NCBI RefSeq assembly: GCF_005280585.1
Contig: NZ_SZVO01000001.1
Location: 186,001-250,000 of the forward strand
DNA: 64,000 nt
Direction: 5' to 3'
DNA from: Dyadobacter frigoris
Lineage (GTDB): Bacteria > Bacteroidota > Bacteroidia > Cytophagales > Spirosomataceae
The position numbers were made by a program, and so were the translations under genes. The notes under the pieces were generated by a model that ran no database searches, had not been told where the DNA came from, and saw nothing but the letters and a program-made list of their open reading frames with translations. Numbering within the stretch: the first letter of the stretch is position 1; every line of letters begins with the position of its first letter. Positions 1 to 9,782 of this stretch are shown piece after piece.

Positions 1-1280
1 ATTTTGACTACGCTGTTACGGTTCCCTGGGATCACATCGTGGTAGGTTCAGGAGAATTAGTTAATCCGGGAGAAGTGTTGACCGCAGAACAAAGAAAACG
101 CCTGGCTGAAGCATCAAAAAGTGATCAGACTGTGATGATCCGTACGGCTGAAGAGGTAACAAATCCTTCTTCACGTCCAAAACAATCAGGTACTTTAACA
201 TGGAAATTTCATGTTACAAATGCCCGTGACGTAGCTTGGGCAAGCTCAAAAGCATTTGTTTGGGATGCAGCGCGCATGAATTTGCCAAACGGAAAAACAG
301 CATTGGCTCAATCCGCATATCCTGCTGAGGACGGTGGACTGGAAGGCTGGGGACGTGCTACGGAATATGTGAAAGGTTGTATTGAATTTTATTCAAATTA
401 CATTCATGAATATACCTATCCTGTGGCAACCAACGTGGCGGGACTTGTAGGTGGAATGGAATATCCTGGAATTGTTTTTTGCAGCAGCAAAAGTCGTAAA
501 GATGATTTGTGGGGTGTGACGGATCACGAATTCGGTCACAACTGGTTTCCGATGATCGTGGGTAGTAACGAGCGTAAATATGCCTGGATGGATGAAGGTT
601 TTAATACATTTATCAATTTTCTTTCCGGTGAGAATTTCAACAACGGGGAATATAAGGACAACCAGATGGGTGATATGCATCGCCTGGCGCCTGTCATGTT
701 CCGTGATAATGCCGATCCGATCATGACTATTCCTGATGTGGTTCAGGCTTCAAATTTGGGTTGGGAAGCGTATTTTAAACCCGGTTTGGGTTTGAAAATA
801 TTGCGTGAGCAGATTTTAGGAAAAGATCGTTTTGACTATGCTTTTCATTTATATGTAAAACGCTGGGCTTTCAAACACCCGACACCTTATGACTTTTTCC
901 GTACGATGGAAGATGGAGCAGGCGAAGATCTGGGATGGTTCTGGAAAGGCTGGTTTTTTGAAAATTATAAATTGGATCAAAGTGTAAAAGATGTTTCTTA
1001 CGTTGAGCAAAATCCTCAGAAAGGATCTGTAATTACGATTGAAAATCTTGATCAGCTGGCAATGCCTGCAAAAGTTGATGTTGAAGAAATCAGTGGTAAG
1101 AAAACCAGGGTTGAACTACCAATCGAAATTTGGCAGCGTGGTGGAAAATGGACTTTCCGTGTAGATACGCAACAACCGATTAAATCTGTAACGATTGATC
1201 CGGACAGACAACTTCCGGATATCAATCCCCAAAATAATATCTGGAAACCAGTTAAGTTTGCTCCTACGGAAGCAAATTGA
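1..1280 (+). CDS. M1 family metallopeptidase, 5' partial
   Basis: This is the C-terminal part of a zinc aminopeptidase of family M1 (gluzincin). The reading frame is open from base 3 at the window edge, so the start lies upstream. The zinc motif HEFGH is encoded at 525-539, and the third ligand lies in the following WMDEGFNTF segment about 20 residues on. Just upstream is GGMEYPG, the position of the exopeptidase GAMEN motif. The remaining C-terminal part fits the helical and beta domains of Cytophagales M1 enzymes. A strong terminator follows. The family removes N-terminal residues from peptides; whether this copy is periplasmic cannot be judged without the N-terminus. Confidence 0.93.
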   Translation, partial: FDYAVTVPWDHIVVGSGELVNPGEVLTAEQRKRLAEASKSDQTVMIRTAEEVTNPSSRPKQSGTLTWKFHVTNARDVAWASSKAFVWDAARMNLPNGKTALAQSAYPAEDGGLEGWGRATEYVKGCIEFYSNYIHEYTYPVATNVAGLVGGMEYPGIVFCSSKSRKDDLWGVTDHEFGHNWFPMIVGSNERKYAWMDEGFNTFINFLSGENFNNGEYKDNQMGDMHRLAPVMFRDNADPIMTIPDVVQASNLGWEAYFKPGLGLKILREQILGKDRFDYAFHLYVKRWAFKHPTPYDFFRTMEDGAGEDLGWFWKGWFFENYKLDQSVKDVSYVEQNPQKGSVITIENLDQLAMPAKVDVEEISGKKTRVELPIEIWQRGGKWTFRVDTQQPIKSVTIDPDRQLPDINPQNNIWKPVKFAPTEAN

Positions 1281-1309
1281 GTTTACGAAGATTGATAAAC
1301 AAATAAAAA

Positions 1310-1345
1310 ATGCCTCACAGAAATTCAGCTCTGTGGGGCATTTTT
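1310..1345 (+). terminator. Rho-independent terminator after M1 peptidase
   Basis: A 12-bp stem (1310-1321 with 1330-1341, one G-U pair) is followed by a T run. It lies 30 bases after the M1 stop codon, in the gap between convergent genes. Confidence 0.85.
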
Positions 1346-1389
1346 ATTTATTTAACTATTGACATTATTACAAATTGTAACTTATTGGC

Positions 1390-1456
1390 ATTTGGCAATC
1401 GTCCAAAGTGATGTTCATCGCCTCAATCTGACAGCCGACAGCCGATAGCGCCCCGT
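1390..1456. repeat. Degenerate copy of GCCGACAGCCGATAGC-type intergenic repeat
   Basis: The stretch contains TTTGGCAATCG and, further on, CTGACAGCCGACAGCCGATAG. The same words form the two arms of the long inverted repeat at 49244-49339 and recur at 30066-30092. It sits in the convergent gap between the M1 peptidase and the KAS III-like gene. No coding potential is visible. Confidence 0.5.
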
Positions 1457-1463
1457 TATAATA

Positions 1464-2414
1464 TCAGATTGTTATCAGCATCGCTCCGTAGGAATATCCT
1501 CCGCCAAAAACCGTGATAACGATATTTTCTCCTTTTTTGAATTTCGATCTGTTTTCAGAAAGTGCAATGGCACATCCTGCACAGCCGGTATTGCCCAGAT
1601 ACTGAATATTTGAAATTAACTTTTCAGCCGGAATTCCCAATGTATTGATCACGTTAAGACTTATCCGGTGATTGGCCTGATGAGGAATCAGATAATCAAG
1701 ATCGTCAATCGTTAAACCGCAAGCCTGCAAAACCTGCTGACTTACCTTGGGCATATAAATACATGCATTCTGGAAAACGTCACGCCCGAAAGGCATCACC
1801 ACGCCGCGATCATTTGGACGAAGCACTACCGCTTCAATGGCTTTTCCACTTGTTGCTGCACCGCCGGTGATCAGTTTTTTGATAAACATATCCGATTCGG
1901 ATTGTCTTTCTTTCGAAATCAAAATGGCAGAAGCACCATCGCCCCATAAATGGCCCGAAACTGTATCGCTTTCATTATAGTAAGCCGTATTGTGGTCAGA
2001 AACAATTACCAGCGCTTTCGAAGCTTTTCCCATGGCGAAATATCCCTCGACAATTTCAATAGCGTTCAGCAATGAAGAACAGGCAGAAGAAATAGTTACC
2101 ACAGGAATATCCGGCAAAGCCAGATGATGCTGGACGGCGTGGGCAAGGGTTACAATCGTATCATAAGGCGTGTAGGTTCCGCCTACAATCAAATCGATCT
2201 CATTTTTGCTGTATGGAACATTATCACCTGCCAGTAACAAGTCTACGGCTTCAATGGCCATGGTCGAAGTATTCTCTCCTTCTCCGGCTTTACGACGTTC
2301 GTAAATTCCGGTGCGTTCTACAATCCATTCACTGGAAAGGTTGTTGAGATTTGTAAAATATTCATTACCAATTACTTCACTTGGTAGATAATGACTGAGT
2401 GTATTAATATACAT
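1464..2414 (-). CDS. 3-oxoacyl-ACP synthase III (FabH)-like protein
   Basis: This 316-residue thiolase-fold condensing enzyme carries the full KAS III triad: Cys112 in SSACSS, His245 in PHQANHR and Asn275 in YLGNTGCAG. These positions are almost the same as in E. coli FabH. KAS III enzymes condense an acyl-CoA starter with malonyl-ACP to begin fatty acid or related chains. There is no fab or plsX neighbour, and the sequence has FabH-paralogue features, so a role in a special lipid, pigment or polyketide starter step is equally possible. The ATG start gives an N-terminus of usual FabH length. Confidence 0.88.
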   Translation of the reverse strand: MYINTLSHYLPSEVIGNEYFTNLNNLSSEWIVERTGIYERRKAGEGENTSTMAIEAVDLLLAGDNVPYSKNEIDLIVGGTYTPYDTIVTLAHAVQHHLALPDIPVVTISSACSSLLNAIEIVEGYFAMGKASKALVIVSDHNTAYYNESDTVSGHLWGDGASAILISKERQSESDMFIKKLITGGAATSGKAIEAVVLRPNDRGVVMPFGRDVFQNACIYMPKVSQQVLQACGLTIDDLDYLIPHQANHRISLNVINTLGIPAEKLISNIQYLGNTGCAGCAIALSENRSKFKKGENIVITVFGGGYSYGAMLITI

Positions 2415-2547
2415 GGTTGAGAAGTTGACTTCGCAATCTACTATTCTGTTTAATTCCGAAAGTTAAATATTTCGTAGAAAGCATAGTACTAAATATTTGA
2501 ACAATTCAATAATAAGTTTATAAAATTATACAAATAATTTAAGTTGT

Positions 2548-3687
2548 TTAAAATTCTGATTTTTTAGGTTTCAATAAGTTTCTATAAAAATTGAGCAGTA
2601 TTTGCTCTTCGTTTGCCCAATTGAAATAAGTTTCAGTGGAATTTCTACCATTTTTACCCATAACTTTTGCCTTTTCGGGATTCTCTGTAAGCCACTCCAA
2701 TTTCTTTGCCAGGTTATCGGAGTCATAGGGCGAAATACAAAAACCACAACCTGATTTTTCTACGACGTCCCGGTATAAGGGAAAGTCAGACGTAATCACG
2801 GGTAATTGCACGGCCATATATTCAAATATTTTCGTTGTATATGAATCCATATAATCAGCAACCGGTTTTAATAAAGCAATTCCTGCCGTGGCTCCCCTGG
2901 TATAGGGCAAAGCATTTTTTAGATCTGTATACCCATGAAAAAAAAGATTGGTTCTGATTTCTTCAAAATCCGGCAATTCCTCCGCATCAGTCATATCAAA
3001 CTGTAACTTCCCAAACAAATGCATTTCAAAATCGGGATATCTCGATTTTAATTTTATCAGTGCCTCAACGAGGACATCGAAAGATCGTTCCATTGAAATG
3101 ACGCCACAGTAGAAGAATACCGGAGGTTGTTTTATTTGCCTTTCATACTTTCCAAAATAACGGTCAATGAATGGCAATGCAACATAGTTATGAACAACGG
3201 CGGAGGTGAGAGGCAAATTTTTATATTCATTCAGATAAGCGTGTTCAGTAAAAAGGCAATTGAAATTTTTTCTGGCCGTCTGGTCAAAAAATTTAAAAAG
3301 CTGTTGATAAATAATGGCTTTGTTAAACCGTTTGATAGAAAATTTTTTATAAAGATTTTCCTGTACCTCATAAATCACCTTCGCTCCAAGCCATTGAAAC
3401 AAAAACGCAACCGGAATCAATTCTGGTACAAATATATGCACAATTGCCGGACGAAAACGTAAACATTTCCAAAGTAAAACCGGATGACAGAATAAAATCC
3501 TGAGCAATAGACTTTGAAAGAACGGCAAAGACATTGTTTCAAAGGCATTTTTTTCTAAGCCATTAATAATCTTTGGCAAAACACAAATCACCTCATAGTC
3601 CCTTGCAAGCGATGGTGCGATCTTGTACATAATACGTGGATCGGTCGGCGGATGCACTGTACTTAGAAGTAAAACTCGTGGTTTCAT
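2548..3687 (-). CDS. Glycosyltransferase family 4 (group 1)
   Basis: This 379-residue GT-B glycosyltransferase has an N-terminal Rossmann half starting KPRVLLLSTVHPPTDPRI. The C-terminal nucleotide-sugar half contains the segment YTTKIFEYMAVQLPVITSDFPLYRDVVEKSGCG, the usual group 1 donor-binding E-x7-E region. The family transfers a sugar from a nucleotide donor in polysaccharide or glycolipid synthesis; acceptor and donor are not readable. Its ATG overlaps the deoC stop as ATGA, so it is translationally coupled to deoC, an odd metabolic pairing. Confidence 0.87.
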   Translation of the reverse strand: MKPRVLLLSTVHPPTDPRIMYKIAPSLARDYEVICVLPKIINGLEKNAFETMSLPFFQSLLLRILFCHPVLLWKCLRFRPAIVHIFVPELIPVAFLFQWLGAKVIYEVQENLYKKFSIKRFNKAIIYQQLFKFFDQTARKNFNCLFTEHAYLNEYKNLPLTSAVVHNYVALPFIDRYFGKYERQIKQPPVFFYCGVISMERSFDVLVEALIKLKSRYPDFEMHLFGKLQFDMTDAEELPDFEEIRTNLFFHGYTDLKNALPYTRGATAGIALLKPVADYMDSYTTKIFEYMAVQLPVITSDFPLYRDVVEKSGCGFCISPYDSDNLAKKLEWLTENPEKAKVMGKNGRNSTETYFNWANEEQILLNFYRNLLKPKKSEF

Positions 3688-4343
3688 TTCTCCGTCATCA
3701 TCATCACGCCTGATGAGGTTCCGATTCTATCCGCTCCGGCTTCAATAAAAGCAACTGCCTGATCATAAGTTTTAATTCCACCGGAGGCTTTTATTTTTAT
3801 TTCGGGAGGAAGAATTGACCGCATTTTTTTCACGATTTCAATATCCGCTCCTGTTGGTGCAAATCCTGTCGACGTTTTAACAAAGTCTGTTTTTGCTTCT
3901 GCACAAATTTCACAAGCCGTGTAAAGGTCGAAAGAATCAAGATAAGCCGTTTCGATGATGACCTTTAACAAAACATTATTTTCATGAGCCAAATCGGATA
4001 ATTGCTTCAATTCTTCACGAACACTTAAATAGGCCATGGATTTAAATTGAGCAATATTCATGACTACATCCAGTTCCGTAGCTCCGTCCCGAATTGCATT
4101 TTTTGCTTCTGCGATTTTTGTTTCAGTCGTTGAATAACCCAAAGGAAAACCGATTACGGAAACAATTTCAATGCGTATTGGACAAAATTCAAACATTTCC
4201 TTTGTGTAGGCCACATAAGTTGGCGCAACACAAACAGCCTTGAACTGATGAATCCAGGCTTCCTCACAAATTTTCCGGATATCCGTTTCGCTGGCGGTCG
4301 GGGAAAGCAGTGTGTGGTCGATGTATTGGGAAATGTTTGTCAT
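3684..4343 (-). CDS. deoC: Deoxyribose-phosphate aldolase
   Basis: At 219 residues this is the usual length for DeoC, a cytoplasmic class I aldolase that cleaves 2-deoxyribose-5-phosphate to glyceraldehyde-3-phosphate and acetaldehyde. Lys156 in FVKTSTGF is the Schiff-base lysine, Lys185 in KASGGIK is the activating lysine, and Asp92 in ELDVVMN completes the site. It is upstream of, and overlaps by ATGA, the glycosyltransferase gene. No nucleoside phosphorylase gene is adjacent. Confidence 0.96.
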   Translation of the reverse strand: MTNISQYIDHTLLSPTASETDIRKICEEAWIHQFKAVCVAPTYVAYTKEMFEFCPIRIEIVSVIGFPLGYSTTETKIAEAKNAIRDGATELDVVMNIAQFKSMAYLSVREELKQLSDLAHENNVLLKVIIETAYLDSFDLYTACEICAEAKTDFVKTSTGFAPTGADIEIVKKMRSILPPEIKIKASGGIKTYDQAVAFIEAGADRIGTSSGVMMMTEK

Positions 4344-4375
4344 GAACAGGAGAATTCTGGTAAAGAAGATAATGC

Positions 4376-4404
4376 AAAAACCCCGTCTGGACGACGGGGC
4401 TTTG
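4376..4404 (-). terminator. Terminator downstream of the DUF5606 gene
   Basis: The 7-bp stem CCCCGTC/GACGGGG (4381-4387 with 4393-4399) is followed, on the minus strand, by five T (4380-4376). It lies between the DUF5606 stop and the deoC start, separating the two transcripts. Confidence 0.85.
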
Positions 4405-4427
4405 CTTAATCTTATACAGTATTATTT

Positions 4428-4931
4428 TTATATCTCAGTTTTCGGAGTTTCAACAGCCTCCACAACTGGTTCTTCTGATGCTTCTGAAACCTCTGCCTCA
4501 CCTGCAACAAATAATTCAGGGATGTATTTCGACAACAAATTATACCAGGTAATTACCTTTTTGATATCAGAAACATACACTCTTGAACGATCGAAATCAG
4601 GAAGAATTTCATTTAAAAATTCTATAAGATCTTTGTCTGATGCGCTCTTAACCTGCAAAGTGATTTCCTCGCCATGTACTTCTCTGATCTTAAGAAACAC
4701 GTCAGCCAAAGGAACTGATTCTTGTTCACCTTCGGTAAAAATAGAAACGTCTTTCAAAACAGAAACACGTGCAGTTGGTCCTATTAGTGATTTTTCATGT
4801 TTTTCATCCAGGCTTTCTACAATAACACCTGCGCGGCTTGGTTTCAAAATACGGAACAATCCGCCTTTTCCTGAAACATTAGCTATCTCTTTCAACAACT
4901 CCATTCCTGTTGATTCTACTTTCTCGCTCAT
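4428..4931 (-). CDS. DUF5606 domain protein
   Basis: This 167-residue protein starts its conserved part with LLKEIANVSGKGGLFRILKPSRAGVIVESLD, which matches the Bacteroidota-specific DUF5606 family. A helical middle region follows (LIEFLNEILPDFDRSRVYVSDIKKVITWYNLL). The acidic tail is low in complexity and rich in Glu and Val. There is no signal peptide and no membrane segment, so it is predicted cytoplasmic. The function of the family is unknown. It appears monocistronic, with its own terminator at 4376-4404. Confidence 0.88.
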   Translation of the reverse strand: MSEKVESTGMELLKEIANVSGKGGLFRILKPSRAGVIVESLDEKHEKSLIGPTARVSVLKDVSIFTEGEQESVPLADVFLKIREVHGEEITLQVKSASDKDLIEFLNEILPDFDRSRVYVSDIKKVITWYNLLSKYIPELFVAGEAEVSEASEEPVVEAVETPKTEI

Positions 4932-5116
4932 CCTTAGTTTATGCTATTAGTGGTCTCTTTATTTTATAGACAGTGATTGTCAAACTGACTTATTAACAAT
5001 GGATAAATGCTTTAATGACTAAAAGATCAGAAATTGAAGCAATTACCTTTTGATAAGCTTGTATTGCAAATTAAAATTTCCGCAAAATAACGGAAAGATT
5101 GGTCGGTAAGCAAACC

Positions 5117-5731
5117 TTATTCGACGCTCGGTTTTTCAAACGTTTGATTATAAGATTCTATTGTGTCCAGAATCCCGTCACGGCCTTCTCCTTTTTCCGC
5201 GGAAGTGACAAACATCGACGGAATTTCTTCCCATATTTCAGTAAGCTTTTCTTTGTATTTTCTTACCTGTTCTTCCTGTTGATATGCTTTAAGTTTATCC
5301 GCTTTGGTGAAAATGATATGAAAAGGAATGCCGCCCTGGCCTAATTCCTCCATAAATTCAAGGTCAGCAGCAAGTGCATCGTGACGGATATCAATCAAAA
5401 CAAAGGTACAAACCAGATTCGGACGGTTATGTAAATAATCACCGATCATTTTTTCCCATTTTTCACGCTCTGTCTTGCTTACCTTTGCATAACCATATCC
5501 CGGTAAATCAACAAGGTACCACAGTCCGTTTATGAAATAATGATTGATCAACTGTGTCTTTCCGGGCTGCTGAGACGTTTTTGCCAAGGCCTTTTTTCCG
5601 GTAAGCATATTAATCAATGAAGATTTTCCTACATTTGACCGACCAATGAACGCGTATTCCGGCAAATCAGGCTTAGGGCATTTCTCATAATCGGAATTGC
5701 TCATAAGATATTTTGCTTCTTGAATTTTCAT
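5117..5731 (-). CDS. engB: Ribosome biogenesis GTP-binding protein EngB/YsxC
   Basis: At 204 residues this is a TRAFAC-class GTPase with all G motifs: G1 GRSNVGKS at residues 30-37, G3 DLPGYG at 75-80, G4 TKAD at 142-145 and G5 SAE at 177-179. The GYGYAKVS segment after G3 is typical of EngB. The family assists assembly of the large ribosomal subunit in the cytoplasm and is usually essential. A TACCTTTG promoter element lies about 25 bases upstream of the ATG. Confidence 0.96.
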   Translation of the reverse strand: MKIQEAKYLMSNSDYEKCPKPDLPEYAFIGRSNVGKSSLINMLTGKKALAKTSQQPGKTQLINHYFINGLWYLVDLPGYGYAKVSKTEREKWEKMIGDYLHNRPNLVCTFVLIDIRHDALAADLEFMEELGQGGIPFHIIFTKADKLKAYQQEEQVRKYKEKLTEIWEEIPSMFVTSAEKGEGRDGILDTIESYNQTFEKPSVE

Positions 5732-5754
5732 GGTGGTAGTTTATAATTTTGACA

Positions 5755-5762
5755 CAAAGGTA
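5755..5762 (-). promoter_or_regulatory. Promoter -7 element of engB
   Basis: On the minus strand this reads TACCTTTG, matching the Bacteroidota sigma-A -7 consensus TAnnTTTG, 24 bases before the engB ATG. No clear -33 TTG is seen at the expected distance. Confidence 0.55.
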
Positions 5763-6154
5763 CTGGTTTTCTTTTTACCATTAAATTTCGGTGGAAACAG
5801 ATGTGTATTCCTTACTCGCTACTACACAGAAATCTTTTTGAAAATGGATTTATTCAAAAAGATTTGTATACGTATAGGCCCAGTAGTTCGAGAATAAAGA
5901 CGAACTACATCCAAATGCAGTTCCAGATAATTCTACAACTTGGTTAAAATAATACGTGTAACTTTCCAATTTCTTCTTAAAGTGTTGATAATTAATGCTT
6001 TTACATTTGTGTGTGAAAAATCTTGAATTGGAATCACTTATCCTCTTAATTCCAAAATTTGATTCATAGACCTAAGGACTTGTAGAAAAAATTAGATTAA
6101 CGTTGTTATTTCTCTTAATTTAATCTGCAAAGTCACAGTATAAGAATTTTAATA
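5763..6154. other. Intergenic region between divergent engB and lysyl-oxidase-like gene
   Basis: This AT-rich stretch of about 390 bases has no convincing gene. It holds a TACATTTG word at 6003-6010 that fits the -7 consensus for the plus-strand gene. The nearest upstream TTG is only 14 bases away, which is short, so this promoter is tentative. No repeat or terminator was recognised. Confidence 0.5.
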
Positions 6155-7537
6155 ATGAATCAGTTTATCCTGCGTGGAGCGCCTCGCATAGAAAATTTTC
6201 TGGCGAAATTTAGTTTAATCATACTGCTTTCCGGTGTGATTTTGGGTGCTAAAGCGCAAAGTTTTTATGCAAGTGGTGGAGCTATTCATGATTTTAAGGG
6301 AGTATTTAAAATCGATTCGTTTCCAATAAAGGTAACGGGTTTGGACTCTAAATCGGGCACGGATTTTGGCATATCCAAAATCTGCTTCACTATTGTTCAT
6401 CCCCGTGTTTCGGATTTAAAAATAGAATTGTTAAGTCCTGATGGTACGAGTATATGGCTTACAAACCGAAATGGTAAGGATTTTGGAAGTAATTATACAA
6501 ATACCTGCTTTCGGTCGAACGGTTTTTCAGGATATGTTCATCAGGCAGGTGCGCCTTTTACAGGCGAATATATTCCGGACGGAAGATTGAGTTTTCTGAA
6601 CAACGGACAAAATCCAAATGGTATCTGGTATTTGATGGTGCAGGATTTAAGATCGGGTGAAAGAGGCACAATTAATTTTGTAACGCTCGATTTTGACAAG
6701 AAACCAACACCGGATCTAGACGTAAGTCGCTGTTCAATGGAAAACGGAATTGCCTGTAAATGTGCAGACGGAACGTCTGAATGTGAACTGCTTCCGGATC
6801 TGGTAATACTTCAAAGGCTTACCACGGATCAGGTAAAAGAATATCCGTGGAACGACCCATATTATCCGGGACAATTGCGCCTGGCTGCCTCGATTGCTAA
6901 TATTGGCGACGGACCGATGGAGGCTTTTGGTAATAATAAATGGTATTGCAACACACAGGAAGTTAAAGATTCGACAGTGATCTGTAAAGATAAATCGCAT
7001 CCGCGTCAACAGATTAATCAACGGATCTATAAGAAAAATGGGGATAAACTGACATCGTCGGATCGTATTGCCGGCACGAATTATTATGATGATAAACCAG
7101 GTCATAATCATTACCACGTTGATGACTGGGTTGAATTCAGAGTGGTAAAGGAGATTAAAAATAAAGCTGGAAAAGTTACGAAACGGCAATTGGTTTCAAA
7201 AGGAAGTAAAGTGAGTTATTGCCTTTTTGATTCCGGGATTTGTAATAATAATGACAGTCTTTGTGTGTTGAACGGACAAACTTACGGGGACAAAAACCTG
7301 CTGAATTATGGATTAGGTAATTATGTCGACTGTAAATCATTGAAGCAGGGAATCAGCGTTGGTGGCTATGATACTTATGGAATGATGTATGAAGGACAAT
7401 CGGTCACTCTTCCAAAAGGATTAAAATCAGGAAGTTACGTGTTGGAGATAGAAGTGGATCCGACAGGAATTTATAAAGAAAAAAGTAAATCCAATAATAC
7501 TTTCAAGATGCCGATCCTGATTTCAAAACAGGAATAA
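6155..7537 (+). CDS. Secreted lysyl-oxidase-like protein with N-terminal P domain
   Basis: This is a 460-residue exported protein. A signal segment (residues ~18-35, ending AKAQ) is followed by a proprotein-convertase P/homoB-type beta domain (~45-182, with DLKIELLSPDGTSIWL). A lysyl oxidase domain covers ~212-455. In it, His317, His319 and His321 form the HxHYH copper site before VDDWVEF. Lys352 in SKVSYCLFD aligns with the lysine, and the YDTYG tyrosines (405/408) with the tyrosine, of the LTQ cofactor. The end (KSGSYVLEIEVDPTG) also fits the family. Known lysyl oxidases oxidise amines or peptidyl lysine to aldehydes. The substrate here is unknown; surface protein or matrix cross-linking is inference. 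Confidence 0.85.
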   Translation: MNQFILRGAPRIENFLAKFSLIILLSGVILGAKAQSFYASGGAIHDFKGVFKIDSFPIKVTGLDSKSGTDFGISKICFTIVHPRVSDLKIELLSPDGTSIWLTNRNGKDFGSNYTNTCFRSNGFSGYVHQAGAPFTGEYIPDGRLSFLNNGQNPNGIWYLMVQDLRSGERGTINFVTLDFDKKPTPDLDVSRCSMENGIACKCADGTSECELLPDLVILQRLTTDQVKEYPWNDPYYPGQLRLAASIANIGDGPMEAFGNNKWYCNTQEVKDSTVICKDKSHPRQQINQRIYKKNGDKLTSSDRIAGTNYYDDKPGHNHYHVDDWVEFRVVKEIKNKAGKVTKRQLVSKGSKVSYCLFDSGICNNNDSLCVLNGQTYGDKNLLNYGLGNYVDCKSLKQGISVGGYDTYGMMYEGQSVTLPKGLKSGSYVLEIEVDPTGIYKEKSKSNNTFKMPILISKQE

Positions 7538-7715
7538 ACATTCTTCAAATATAATCTGGTAGCATATAATTCCTCTGTCTGAAAAGTTGGAGGCTTGAAT
7601 TGCGGTGCGTTCATGTAACGATGGCCGATACGGAAAATATTATTTAACTCAGTTTTTAAAAATTAATTACCCAATTAAATTAATTAATTCAGCTCTTAGT
7701 GTAACTACCTCTATT

Positions 7716-9686
7716 ATGAAAAAAGTATTTTACCAATGGCTCATGCCAGCACTGATTCTGCTTCTGGCAAATCAGGCTTTTGCACAATGTCTAACGCCTG
7801 ATTATACCGCAGTAACTGGTGGAAATTACAATCTTAATGGTAACAAAACACTTGCAATCACCTCGGCAATCGGAGATATTAACATTAATGTAAGCGGTAC
7901 AGGAAATGTTATCTGCATCTCAACTACCGGAAGTTGGACAAAAACCAACGGAACAAATTTTGACGGTTCTGTTAGTATTAATGTTTACGGTACTTTCAAT
8001 TACAATAGCAGTGATAACTTTAACGGAGGTAATACATCTTATATCAATGTTCAGGAAGGCGGTTTTCTTAACACCAATACAAGTGGATTCGGAAGTAATC
8101 TGCTGATTAACAATCAGGGAACTACTACCTTTACGAATACGGGTACCATCCAGTTCAGAGACTCGTTTTCGTTTTACAACATGGGGGCCAAGTCGAAATT
8201 AGTGGCAACAGCTCCTTCTATGACTGTTTTTGGTAATAATAACGTAATTGAAAATTCGGGTTCAATGGAATTTAGCAGCCTTGAAAATGCTGATGCCAAA
8301 CGTTTTAAAAATGAAGCTTCAGGCGTGATCAATATCAGTCGTTATTTTTATAACCACGGAGCTATTCTGAATGATGGCGAAATAAATACCTTATGCGGAA
8401 GTTTTGGTAATTCTGCCTGTCAGTTTATCATTGGAGATAAAGGTGCGGGAAAAGAATTTCAAAATAATGGATGTATGACTGTAACGGGCGATGTAAATAT
8501 TCGTGGTGCAGCTTTTATAAATGGAACACTGACGATTAATAATGGTAACCTTACCATTGACAAGAAAATATCCGGAAATGGCGGAGCAATCGTTGTAACA
8601 AATGGTGTAAGTAAAATTACAAGTGATGGTGGGTACAGCGGTACAAACATGACTTTTTGGGATGAAAATACTACGGGTCACGATTTTGATTCTAAAACTA
8701 ATAATAATCCAGGCGTTACCGCGGTTTATACCATTGCAAAAAGGACTTGTGTAAAAGCAGAAGTAGTAGGATCAATCGGAGATTATGTTTGGTTTGATCA
8801 GAACAAAGACGGGATACAGAATAATGGCGAACTTCCTGCAACGGGTGTTAAAGTTCAGTTATATGAATATGTTTCAGGAAGCTGGACACAACTTTATACT
8901 TCGTTGACCGACAGCTATGGTAAATATCTTTTTGATGATCTTGCAAGTGGTAAATACAAGGTTACTTTTATCCTGCCAAGTGGTGGAAAATACTTCTTTA
9001 CCCTAAAAAATGCAACAACTTCCGACTTGGATAGCGATGTTGATTCGGACGGCAACAGCGGTGAAATAACGATCGATACTTCTTATCCGGCAGGAAATGT
9101 GAATCGTGATAACCTGACTGTTGATGCTGGAATGTATGAAGGAAGTACGCCATTGCCAGTAACCCTGATCAGTTTTAATGCAGATAAGGAAAATGAAACC
9201 GTTCAGCTTCAATGGATCACTTCTGCTGAAACCAATAGCGAAAGTTTTGATATTGAAAACAGTCTTACAGGAAAAATCTGGCAGAAACTTGGTAATGTAG
9301 CGGCAGCCGGTGAAAGTGCGACAAAGGCAACCTACTCTTTTGTCGACCAAAACCCCTCGAATGGCGAAAATTTATATCGTCTAAAAATGATTGACAAAGA
9401 CGGAACATTTGCTTACAGCAGTATCCGTAGTGTTACACTTGAAATCGCTAATCAGGTTACGATTTATCCAAATCCAGTAGCGGATCGTATTTTGTTCAAA
9501 GTAAACGATTGGGCTAAAATTGGTAAAATTCAGCTTTTTGATTTAAACGGAAGAGCAGTTTATCAGTCTACAAAAGCCCTGGTGGATGGTATTGATGTCA
9601 AAAATTTTCCATCGGGATTATATGCAGTGAGCTTGACAGGCACCAATGGTTCAACAAATAGTTATAAAGTTTTAATTGCTAAATAA
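7716..9686 (+). CDS. Secreted SdrD-B domain protein with T9SS sorting domain
   Basis: The start at 7716 gives a clean signal peptide (MKKVFYQWL...NQAFAQ); an in-frame extension upstream to 7605 has no signal character. The 656-residue product has a large Asn/Gly/Thr-rich beta-solenoid-like N-terminal half. An SdrD-B/prealbumin-like domain follows (~352-475, beginning SIGDYVWFDQNKDGIQNNGE), then a linker. The type A T9SS C-terminal sorting domain starts VTIYPNPVADRILF. It should be secreted through T9SS and bound to the cell surface. An adhesin or matrix role is inference. It lies downstream of the lysyl-oxidase-like gene, with a terminator after it. Confidence 0.88.
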   Translation: MKKVFYQWLMPALILLLANQAFAQCLTPDYTAVTGGNYNLNGNKTLAITSAIGDININVSGTGNVICISTTGSWTKTNGTNFDGSVSINVYGTFNYNSSDNFNGGNTSYINVQEGGFLNTNTSGFGSNLLINNQGTTTFTNTGTIQFRDSFSFYNMGAKSKLVATAPSMTVFGNNNVIENSGSMEFSSLENADAKRFKNEASGVINISRYFYNHGAILNDGEINTLCGSFGNSACQFIIGDKGAGKEFQNNGCMTVTGDVNIRGAAFINGTLTINNGNLTIDKKISGNGGAIVVTNGVSKITSDGGYSGTNMTFWDENTTGHDFDSKTNNNPGVTAVYTIAKRTCVKAEVVGSIGDYVWFDQNKDGIQNNGELPATGVKVQLYEYVSGSWTQLYTSLTDSYGKYLFDDLASGKYKVTFILPSGGKYFFTLKNATTSDLDSDVDSDGNSGEITIDTSYPAGNVNRDNLTVDAGMYEGSTPLPVTLISFNADKENETVQLQWITSAETNSESFDIENSLTGKIWQKLGNVAAAGESATKATYSFVDQNPSNGENLYRLKMIDKDGTFAYSSIRSVTLEIANQVTIYPNPVADRILFKVNDWAKIGKIQLFDLNGRAVYQSTKALVDGIDVKNFPSGLYAVSLTGTNGSTNSYKVLIAK

Positions 9687-9745
9687 ACATTTGAAGATAC
9701 TTCTCTTGCCATTAGAAGTTATAATAACCCAGCAAAAGTGAAACG

Positions 9746-9782
9746 CCCCTGTCAGATACATATCTGCAGGGGTTGTTTTTTG
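9746..9782 (+). terminator. Terminator after the T9SS protein gene
   Basis: The stem 9746-9758 with 9761-9772 (CCCCTG, one bulged T, CAGATA against TATCTGCAGGGG) is followed by a long T run. It lies about 60 bases after the stop codon. Confidence 0.85.

Noticed and set aside
7605-7715. Longer N-terminus of the SdrD-B/T9SS protein
   Set aside because: The extension is not signal-like, while the ATG at 7716 gives a perfect signal peptide.
9003-9350. Minus-strand open frame inside the T9SS protein gene
   Set aside because: It is opposite a well supported sorting-domain gene and resembles no protein family.
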